From Pseudomonadota bacterium (GTDB taxonomy: Bacteria > Pseudomonadota > Gammaproteobacteria > Xanthomonadales > Xanthomonadaceae), in assembly GCA_023388715.1 (NCBI GenBank), contig JAEWFT010000012.1, positions 1-16,681 of the forward strand: a DNA stretch of 16,681 nt, read 5' to 3'. Position 1 is the first letter of the stretch. Every line of letters begins with the position of its first letter. Below the pieces are notes generated by a model. It made no database searches. It worked only from the letters and a program-made list of their open reading frames with translations, and was not told the DNA's origin. The position numbers and the translations under genes were made by a program. This document shows positions 1 through 5,807 of the stretch, in pieces.

Positions 1-656
1 GGCTTGGGCGGCGCGGCGGCGGGCTTGGCGGGTTCGGGCTTGCTGGCCGGCAACGGCGTCGCCGTCGCGGGCTTGGCGTCGGCCACCGGCGTGGGCTGGG
101 CGGCCGCCGCGGGGGACTTCGCGTCCGCATCCAGCACGATCACCTTGGCGCCGACGTCGTCGCGGACGTGGCCGGCGCGCAGGCGCGCGGACTCGGCGAT
201 CGCCTGGTCGGCGAACGGACCGATGCGCACGCGCTGGGCCTGGCGGCCGCTCACCGTCACCGCCTCGCGGTAGGCCGGCAGTTCCGCCGTGCGCAGGGCG
301 GCGATGACCTTATCGGCGTCTTCGGGGGTGGCGTAGTTGCCGAAGCCGACCACGTAATTGCCGCCCGCCATCGCCGGGAACAGTTGCGCATCGGCTGACG
401 GAGCCGGCGCGCTGCCGGGTGCGACCGCGTCCGGCATGCCCGAGACGCCGCCCGGGAACGTTCCCGCCGGGCCTACCAGCGGCAGGTCCTCGGTCACCAT
501 GCCGTTGGCCGCCGCGGGTTCCGGCGGCACATCCAGCGATACGTCGGACACGCCGCTGTCGGGCGCGGGGCCCTTGACCAGCATCGGCAGGAAGATGACG
601 GCCAGCGCGACCAGCACGGCCGCGCCCACCAGGCGCTGTTTCAGCGAAGCATCCAT
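1..656 (-). CDS. SPOR-domain inner-membrane protein, DedD-like (3' end outside window)
   Basis: The first 218 residues are visible; the C-terminus lies beyond the left edge. A short cytoplasmic start (MDASLKQRLVG) leads into one membrane segment at about residues 10-27. A Pro/Ala/Gly-rich periplasmic linker follows to about residue 95. A SPOR-type domain spans about 98-176 (NYVVGFGNY, QRVRIGPFAD, GAKVIVLD). A second low-complexity Ala/Pro/Lys linker runs to the edge, so another domain, perhaps a second SPOR, may follow. SPOR domains bind denuded septal peptidoglycan, which suggests a role at the division site. The gene follows folC after 59 nt, as dedD follows folC in many proteobacteria, and has its own -10 box. 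An in-frame ATG at 662 is an alternative start; neither start has a strong Shine-Dalgarno. The family is well supported, the exact orthology less so. Confidence 0.85.
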   Translation of the reverse strand, partial: MDASLKQRLVGAAVLVALAVIFLPMLVKGPAPDSGVSDVSLDVPPEPAAANGMVTEDLPLVGPAGTFPGGVSGMPDAVAPGSAPAPSADAQLFPAMAGGNYVVGFGNYATPEDADKVIAALRTAELPAYREAVTVSGRQAQRVRIGPFADQAIAESARLRAGHVRDDVGAKVIVLDADAKSPAAAAQPTPVADAKPATATPLPASKPEPAKPAAAPPK

Positions 657-691
657 GGGCATCCGGCAGGCGTCGCGGCGGGGGAGCGGGA

Positions 692-697
692 ATTATA
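692..697 (-). promoter_or_regulatory. -10 box (TATAAT) for the SPOR-protein gene
   Basis: The minus strand carries a perfect TATAAT in the 59-nt gap between folC and the SPOR gene, about 35 nt before the start codon. No good -35 hexamer is visible at 16-18 bp; the 17-bp position reads TCTAGG, next to the folC stop codon. The local context (CGGTATAATTCCCGC) closely resembles that of the tdh -10 box. The SPOR gene is probably transcribed from here as well as from folC. Confidence 0.5.
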
Positions 698-715
698 CCG
701 ACCCGCTGCGCCGCC

Positions 716-1978
716 CTAGAGGCTGCCGTTCAGCGCGCGCAAAGCCCGCTCCGCCGTGTGGAACGAGCCAAACACCAGCACACGCCCGCCCGTGGCGGCA
801 TCGGCGATGGCGGCGGCCAGCGCTTCGGCGACCCCGGGATGCTGCACGCCGCCGGCGGCCGGGGTGCGGTCCAGGCGACGGGCGAACGCCGCCACGTCCT
901 CGCCGCGCGGACCGGCGTCGGCCAGGCCCGCCAGATGCCAGCCATCGACCTGCCCCGCCAGCGCCGCCACCACGCCGGCAGCGTCCTTCTCGGCAAGCGC
1001 GGCGTACACCGCCAGCGTGCGCCGCCGCGGCTGCGCCTGCAGCCATGCCGCCAGCGCGCGCGCCGCCTGCGGGTTGTGGCCAACATCGACCACCACCTCC
1101 ACGCCATCGCGCTCGAGACGCTGGAGCCGCCCGGCGGCGGAGGCAGCGCGCACCCCGCGCGCGAACGCATCCTCGTCGATGGCCAGGTCCAGCGCGCGCA
1201 AGGCGGCGATCGCGCAGGCGGCGTTGCGCAGCTGCACCGGCGCGGCCAACGCGGGCATCGGCAGGGTCATCTCGCAGCCGACCTCGCGCCAGCGCCAGCC
1301 GTCCGCGTCGACGGGTTCGGCGAAGAAGTCGCTGCCGATGCGCCAGGCCGGCGCCCCGATCGCGTAGGCATGCCGCAGCACGCTGGCCGGCGGATCGTCG
1401 TCGCCCAGCACCAGCGGCCTGCCCGGTCGCGCGATCCTGGCCTTTTCGAAACCGATCGCCTCGATGTCGGTGCCCAGCCACTCCTGGTGGTCGAGGTCCA
1501 CGGTGGTGATGATCGCGGCGTCGCCATCCACGATGTTGACCGCGTCCAGCCGCCCGCCCAGCCCCACCTCCAACACCGCCAGATCAAGCCGCGCGCGCCC
1601 GAACAGCCATAGCGCGCACAGCGTGCCGTACTCGAAATAGGTCAGCGGCGTGGCGTCACGCGCGGCCTCGACCGCCTCGAAGCCGGCGACGAGCGCCTCG
1701 TCGGTGGCGTCGACGCCATCGATCCGCACCCGCTCGTTGTAGCGCAACAGGTGCGGCGAGGTGTAGGCGCCCACCCGCAGCCCTGCCGCGCGCGCGATGG
1801 CCTCGGCGAAGGCCACGGTGGAACCCTTGCCATTGGTGCCGCCGACCACCAGCGTCCGAGGCGCAGGGGCGTGCAGGCCCATGCGCGCCGCGACCGCGCG
1901 CACGCGCTCCAGCCCCATCGCGATGCCCTGCGGGTGCTGGCAGGAAATATGGGCAAGCCAGTCGTCAAGCGAGGTCAT
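716..1978 (-). CDS. folC: Bifunctional folylpolyglutamate synthase / dihydrofolate synthase
   Basis: The 420-residue protein has family-typical length. FolC joins L-glutamate to dihydropteroate and adds further glutamates to folates, using ATP, in the cytoplasm. Visible signatures are the P-loop (GGTNGKGST, residues 46-54), YTSPHLL (72-78), the LEVGLGGRLDAVN block (136-148) and DLDHQEWLG with H164 (161-169). The FEKA segment holds K179, at the place of the carbamylated lysine of Mur-ligase relatives. The Mur-ligase C-terminal domain begins near the GRLQRLE segment and contains VVDVGHNPQA. The frame stays open 58 codons upstream, but MTSLDDWL is the expected N-terminus and the extension is low-complexity, so I start at 1978. 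The neighbour upstream is a divergent lipoprotein gene, not accD. Confidence 0.95.
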   Translation of the reverse strand: MTSLDDWLAHISCQHPQGIAMGLERVRAVAARMGLHAPAPRTLVVGGTNGKGSTVAFAEAIARAAGLRVGAYTSPHLLRYNERVRIDGVDATDEALVAGFEAVEAARDATPLTYFEYGTLCALWLFGRARLDLAVLEVGLGGRLDAVNIVDGDAAIITTVDLDHQEWLGTDIEAIGFEKARIARPGRPLVLGDDDPPASVLRHAYAIGAPAWRIGSDFFAEPVDADGWRWREVGCEMTLPMPALAAPVQLRNAACAIAALRALDLAIDEDAFARGVRAASAAGRLQRLERDGVEVVVDVGHNPQAARALAAWLQAQPRRRTLAVYAALAEKDAAGVVAALAGQVDGWHLAGLADAGPRGEDVAAFARRLDRTPAAGGVQHPGVAEALAAAIADAATGGRVLVFGSFHTAERALRALNGSL

Positions 1979-2036
1979 CCGCGGATTATCCGCCCTCTCG
2001 CGATGACCGCGTGCATCCAGGCGGCCGCCTGTTGCG

Positions 2037-2042
2037 TACATT
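2037..2042 (+). promoter_or_regulatory. Candidate -10 box, possibly for a leaderless transcript
   Basis: TACATT matches the TAnnnT consensus and ends six bases before the ATG at 2049, so transcription would begin at or next to the start codon. There is no Shine-Dalgarno upstream of this ATG (the bases before it read TTGACCCC), and no convincing -35 box. The call rests on geometry alone. Confidence 0.35.
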
Positions 2043-2048
2043 GACCCC

Positions 2049-2828
2049 ATGAATGCCCGCATCGTCCCGCTCCTGTTCCTGGCTGCCGCCGCCACCGGTT
2101 GCGCCAGCCTGCCCGCCGGTGACGGGGCCGCTGTTCCCGACGGCTTCCGCACGCTCCAGGGCCAGCCGCACTACCAGGTGCACGTGCGCGACGGCAGCGC
2201 GGCGTGGCCGCAACCCGCGCTCTTCCAGCTACCGCGTGCCGCGCTCGCCGCCGGCAGCCACGCAAGCGCCGTGACGGATGAACAGGCCGCGTTGATTGCG
2301 GCGCATGCGGCGCGCACGGTCTGCATCGCGCTGGCGCCCTGGGTCGAGTGGTCCGCGGGGCAGGACGGCGGCGAGGTCGCGCTCACGCTGCGCCACATCG
2401 GCGCCAGCAGCAGCGCGCTTGCGGCCACCTCGGCGGTGCTGGACGCCGCGGTGCCGGGTCCGTTCCGGTTGCCCGCGGGCTTGGGCGCGCTTGCGGTCGA
2501 CACCCGGATCGAAGACGCGTCCGCTACGCCCCTGCTGGAGCTGCGCTGGGCGCGTGGCGCCAATCCGTTGCTGCACCGAGCCCGCGCGTCGTCCATCGGC
2601 GATGCGTGGGAGCTGGCGCCGTCGCACGCGCGCGCCTTGCGCGATGCGTTGCGCAGCCGGGGCGCGCTCGCCCAGCCGCAGGCGGTGCGCCAGTCCAACG
2701 AGGCAATGTGCGAGCAGCAGTTCGGTCGCGTCAGCACCGCGGGCCGCGCGGCCTCGCTGTTCGTTCCGCTGCCGCCGGAAGCGCTTGCGCCCAAGCTGCC
2801 CTCGCGACCCGCGCCGGTCGAGCCGTGA
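2049..2828 (+). CDS. Predicted lipoprotein of unknown function
   Basis: I do not recognise this 259-residue protein with confidence. It begins MNARIVPLLFLAAAATGC, a short n-region, hydrophobic core and lipobox-like ATGC with C18 as the likely lipidated cysteine. Ala at -3 is less usual than Leu. After cleavage the second residue would be Ala, not Asp, so outer-membrane sorting is likely. The mature part is Ala-rich and soluble; the segment from about 147 to 200 (LAVDTRIEDASATPLLELRW, then an Arg-rich helix) loosely recalls the DUF3313 lipoprotein family. A Pro-rich tail closes the protein. It is divergent from folC and its stop lies 7 bp from the convergent phosphatase stop. The signal peptide and reading frame are well supported; the DUF3313 suggestion is weak. 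Confidence 0.75.
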   Translation: MNARIVPLLFLAAAATGCASLPAGDGAAVPDGFRTLQGQPHYQVHVRDGSAAWPQPALFQLPRAALAAGSHASAVTDEQAALIAAHAARTVCIALAPWVEWSAGQDGGEVALTLRHIGASSSALAATSAVLDAAVPGPFRLPAGLGALAVDTRIEDASATPLLELRWARGANPLLHRARASSIGDAWELAPSHARALRDALRSRGALAQPQAVRQSNEAMCEQQFGRVSTAGRAASLFVPLPPEALAPKLPSRPAPVEP

Positions 2829-2835
2829 CGGCGGC

Positions 2836-3486
2836 CTACAGCGCGCGGTGCTTCGCCTCGCCGAAGAACGGCGTGTAGTGCGCGCAGTCATTCAACCGCA
2901 CCACTTCCAGCCGGTCGATGCCTGGCCCCTCGAGCAGGTTGAGGGTGGTCGGTGCCTGGCGGAAGCTCCACAGCCTGGCCAGCGGCAGGCCCAGCACGCG
3001 CGCCAGCAGCACCCGGTTGACCGCGTCATGCGCGACGACCAGCAAGGTGTCGTCATCGCCCAGTCCCTCGCAGGCACGCGCCAGCGCCAGCCAGGCGCGT
3101 TCCAGCACCATCTGCAGCGATTCCCCGCGCTCGCCCGGCATCAGCACGGTGTCCGGCGCCTCGCGCCAAGCGCGCAGGCGATCCGGGTCGCGCGCGGCGA
3201 TCTCGCTGGCCAGCAGGCCCTCCCATTCGCCGTGGGCGATCTCGAGGAAGCCCGCGTCCAAGCCCAGGCGGGAGGCGCGCGCCACCCCGAGGGCGAGCTG
3301 CGCGGTGCGGGTCGCGCGCGCCAGCGGCGAGGCCACCGCGCGATCGATCCGCACCGGCATCAGCCGCTCGCCCAGCGCGGTTGCCTGGGCGATGCCGACA
3401 TCGGACAGCGGGATGTCCTCCTGGCCCTGGTAGCGGCCCTCGGCGTTCCAAGCGGTTTCGCCGTGGCGGGCAAGCAGGATCTTCAT
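2836..3486 (-). CDS. Histidine phosphatase family protein (phosphoglycerate-mutase-like)
   Basis: The 216-residue cytoplasmic protein opens with the family signature LLARHGETAWN; H8 is the phosphohistidine nucleophile and R7 the paired arginine. Further family elements are GRYQGQEDIPLSDVG (17-31), SPLARATRTAQ with R57 (53-63), EIAHGEWEG (82-90) and VVAHDAVNRVLL with the second catalytic H153 (150-161). The HGEWEG block is typical of CobC/GpmB/PhoE-type phosphatases rather than true glycolytic mutases. Substrate cannot be read from sequence; no cobalamin genes are nearby to support CobC. The frame remains open 33 codons upstream, through a terminator of the next gene, so I place the start at 3486, directly before KILLARHG. 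The Shine-Dalgarno is weak. It sits downstream of the S46 genes but behind their terminator. Confidence 0.9.
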   Translation of the reverse strand: MKILLARHGETAWNAEGRYQGQEDIPLSDVGIAQATALGERLMPVRIDRAVASPLARATRTAQLALGVARASRLGLDAGFLEIAHGEWEGLLASEIAARDPDRLRAWREAPDTVLMPGERGESLQMVLERAWLALARACEGLGDDDTLLVVAHDAVNRVLLARVLGLPLARLWSFRQAPTTLNLLEGPGIDRLEVVRLNDCAHYTPFFGEAKHRAL

Positions 3487-3498
3487 CGCAGGCTCGGA

Positions 3499-3518
3499 TG
3501 TTGCGGCGCAACAGCCTA
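3499..3518 (-). promoter_or_regulatory. Possible -10 box and small dyad ahead of the histidine phosphatase gene
   Basis: On the minus strand TAGGCT (3518-3513) could serve as a -10 box about 26 nt before the start codon. Immediately after it lies a perfect 6-bp dyad, TGTTGC-GGC-GCAACA (3499-3513), that would form a small hairpin or an operator at the transcription start. No matching -35 box is visible. Confidence 0.25.
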
Positions 3519-3548
3519 GCAGGTCGGCCGCAACCCGGCGCGCCCAAC

Positions 3549-3574
3549 GAAAAACGCCGGCGCGGGGCCGGCGT
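3549..3574 (-). terminator. Rho-independent terminator of the S46 peptidase pair
   Basis: Read on the minus strand, an 8-bp GC-rich stem (ACGCCGGC / GCCGGCGT) with a 5-nt loop is followed directly by a run of five T. It begins 24 nt beyond the stop codon of the DPP7-type gene and separates it from the histidine phosphatase gene. Confidence 0.85.
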
Positions 3575-3597
3575 CCTTCGTCCAAGAAACGCGACGG

Positions 3598-5766
3598 TCA
3601 GCGCTTCTCGGGCACGCCCAGTTCCTGCAGCAGCCGCGGCGCCGGCATCACTTCCTGCATGATCCAGCGCATGTAGCGATGGTCCACCGAGATCATCCGC
3701 GTCATCACCGGGTCGAACACCCAGTTGCTGGCGACCGCCTCCTGGATGCCATCGAAGGCCAGACCGACCAGCTTGCCGTGCGCGTCCAGCACCGGCGAGC
3801 CGGAGTTGCCGCCGGTGATGTCGAGGTCCGACAGGAAGTTCACCGGCACGGTGCCGAGCCGCTTGTCCGCCAGGCCGCCGTAGTTCTTCGCTGCAACCGC
3901 GTCCAGCAGCGCCTTGGGATTGTCGAACGGATCCGCTCCGGTTTCCTTGGCCGCCACTTCCTCGAGCCTGGTGAAGGGCTGCTGCACGCTGCCGTCGAGC
4001 TTGGTGTAGCCCTTGACGTGCCCGAAGGTGATCCGCAGCGAGGAGTTGGCGTCCGGATAGACGAACTCGCCCTTGCTCTTCTTGTAGTCGGCCATCGCCT
4101 GCAGGTACAGCGGGCGAGCCTGCAGCGCGGTGCCGTACACGGCCTTGGCCTTCTCTTCCATCTCCAGCAGGGTGGGCGTCACCGCCACCGCGTACTGGAT
4201 GGCCGGGTCGGTGCTGGCCTCGAACGCGGCGCGATCCGCCGCCAACCACTTCAACCGCTCGTCCAGGCTGCCAAGCTTGCTCGCATCCAGCCGGGCCAGC
4301 GCCTTGTCCGCCGCGGCCTTGTCGCTGCCGCCCAGCCAGGCGTCCACCGCTTCGACGTGCTGGTCGGCCGGCAGCGCCACGTAACGGTCCAGCCAGTATT
4401 GCTGCAGCTGGCGATCCATCGCCGGCACGTAGCGGCGCTCCATCTGCCGCAGCCCGCCCTCGATCACCGGCAGGTCGCGCTGCTGGTAGCCCGACTCGCG
4501 CTCGGCGTCCGGCTTCTGGCGCTCGATGGCCAGGCGGTACAGGCTGACCGCCGTGCCCAGCACGCCGCTGCGGTTGAAGCTGCCCAGCACCAGGTCGCGC
4601 TCCTGCGTGCGCTTGCCGTCCTCCAGCAGCTGCAGCAGGGTGGCGTGCGCGGCCAGCGCCGGCTTGCCGGCCTCGCCTTGCGCCTGCAGCCAGGCGAGCA
4701 CGGCGGCTTCCTCGCGGCGCTTGAAGCCGAGCACGTCATTGCGGGCGAAGCCTTCCAGCTGGCCGTCGAAGTTCTTGCTGGTGTTGTTCCAGCTGGCCAT
4801 GGTCGCGGCGTACTTCACCGCGATGTCCTGGTTGTCCTTGCTCGCCGCCTCCACCAGCGCGATCTGGTCCTTGTAGGCCTTGGAGATCGCCGGATAGCGC
4901 CAGGCCTGGGTATTGGCGAACTCGGCCGCCAGCGCGTAGCGGTCGGTGCGACCCGGATAGCCGGCGACCATCACGAAATCGCCCGCGCGCAACGGCTTGT
5001 CGGCGAACTTCAGCCAGTGCTTCGGCTGGTAGGGCACGTTGTCCCTGGAGAACGCGGCGGGCTTGCCGTCCTTGCCGACATAGGCGCGGTAGAACGCGAA
5101 ATCGCCGGTGTGGCGCGGCCACATCCAGTTGTCGATGTCGCCACCGAACTTGCCGACGCTGCCGGGAGGCGCGTAGGCCAGGCGCACGTCCTTGATCTCG
5201 AGGTTCTTGAACAGGCGGTAGCTGTTGCCGCCCATGAAGCTGTACACGCGGCAGCGATAGCCGGCGTCGGCCTCGCATTCGGTCGTGGCCTGCTTCTCGA
5301 ACGATTCCAGCGCCTTGGCGCGTGCCGCCGGATCGGCGCCCGCCGCGGCCATCGCCGCCCTGGCCTGCGTGGTCACGTCGGTGATGTCGTCCAGCACGTA
5401 GATGCGCGCGTTCGGTCCCGCCGACAGCTCGTCCGCCGTGGTGGCAGGATTGAAGCCGTCGCGGATCAGGTTGTTCTCGGCGGTGGAGTTCAGCTGGATC
5501 GCACCATAGGCGCAGTGGTGGTTGGTCGCGACCAGGCCCTGAGGCGAGACGAAGCCCGCGGTGCAGCCGCCCAGGGAGACCACCGCGCCGAGCGGATCGC
5601 CGGTGAGGTTGGCCAGCTGGCGCGGATCCAGCTTGAGGCCCGCCTTCTTCAGCGGGCCGGCGATCTCCGGCAGCTGCTGCGGCACCCACATGCCTTCGCC
5701 GGCGCTCGCCGCGGCGGAGGCCAGCATCGCCGCGGCAATGCCGGCGGCCATCATCGTCTTGCGCAT
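3598..5766 (-). CDS. S46 family serine dipeptidyl-peptidase, DPP7 / DAP BII type
   Basis: The 722-residue exported exopeptidase removes dipeptides from peptide N-termini in the periplasm. A signal peptide (MRKTMMAAGIAAAMLASAAA...) should be cleaved before GEGMW. The chymotrypsin-fold triad is H84 (TNHHCAYGAIQ), D222 (WPRHTGDFAFYRAY) and S655 (GGNSGSPVLD). N328 lies where S46 enzymes bind the substrate amino group. The residue 18 after the nucleophile is G673, the position reported to set P1 preference; glycine is the DPP7 state, favouring hydrophobic P1. Length and motifs match the DAP BII enzyme of Pseudoxanthomonas as I remember it. Three consecutive ATGs occur; only the last (5766) has the AAGGA (5774-5778) at good spacing, 7 nt. 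A longer frame starts at 5811, overlapping the upstream stop, but would spoil the signal peptide. Just after G673 the usual NWE reads IQE. Confidence 0.95.
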   Translation of the reverse strand: MRKTMMAAGIAAAMLASAAASAGEGMWVPQQLPEIAGPLKKAGLKLDPRQLANLTGDPLGAVVSLGGCTAGFVSPQGLVATNHHCAYGAIQLNSTAENNLIRDGFNPATTADELSAGPNARIYVLDDITDVTTQARAAMAAAGADPAARAKALESFEKQATTECEADAGYRCRVYSFMGGNSYRLFKNLEIKDVRLAYAPPGSVGKFGGDIDNWMWPRHTGDFAFYRAYVGKDGKPAAFSRDNVPYQPKHWLKFADKPLRAGDFVMVAGYPGRTDRYALAAEFANTQAWRYPAISKAYKDQIALVEAASKDNQDIAVKYAATMASWNNTSKNFDGQLEGFARNDVLGFKRREEAAVLAWLQAQGEAGKPALAAHATLLQLLEDGKRTQERDLVLGSFNRSGVLGTAVSLYRLAIERQKPDAERESGYQQRDLPVIEGGLRQMERRYVPAMDRQLQQYWLDRYVALPADQHVEAVDAWLGGSDKAAADKALARLDASKLGSLDERLKWLAADRAAFEASTDPAIQYAVAVTPTLLEMEEKAKAVYGTALQARPLYLQAMADYKKSKGEFVYPDANSSLRITFGHVKGYTKLDGSVQQPFTRLEEVAAKETGADPFDNPKALLDAVAAKNYGGLADKRLGTVPVNFLSDLDITGGNSGSPVLDAHGKLVGLAFDGIQEAVASNWVFDPVMTRMISVDHRYMRWIMQEVMPAPRLLQELGVPEKR

Positions 5767-5773
5767 CATCATG

Positions 5774-5778
5774 TCCTT
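5774..5778 (-). promoter_or_regulatory. Shine-Dalgarno that selects among three tandem ATGs
   Basis: AAGGA on the minus strand lies 1, 4 and 7 nt before the three successive ATG codons at 5772, 5769 and 5766. Only the last has normal spacing, and it gives a 722-residue product with a clean signal peptide. Confidence 0.6.
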
Positions 5779-5807
5779 GCGTTTCGGGGTTCGTGGTGGC
5801 GGGCGGC

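Noticed and set aside
1..130. Ala/Pro/Lys-rich repetitive coding at the left edge considered as a tandem repeat
   Set aside because: The codons vary and no fixed unit repeats; it is an ordinary low-complexity linker of the SPOR protein.
1979..2152. N-terminal extension of folC by 58 codons
   Set aside because: The extension covers the divergent lipoprotein start, has no family resemblance, and MTSLDDWL is the normal FolC N-terminus.
3487..3585. N-terminal extension of the histidine phosphatase by 33 codons
   Set aside because: It runs through the upstream gene's terminator, and the RHGE motif should lie within the first ten residues, as it does with the start at 3486.
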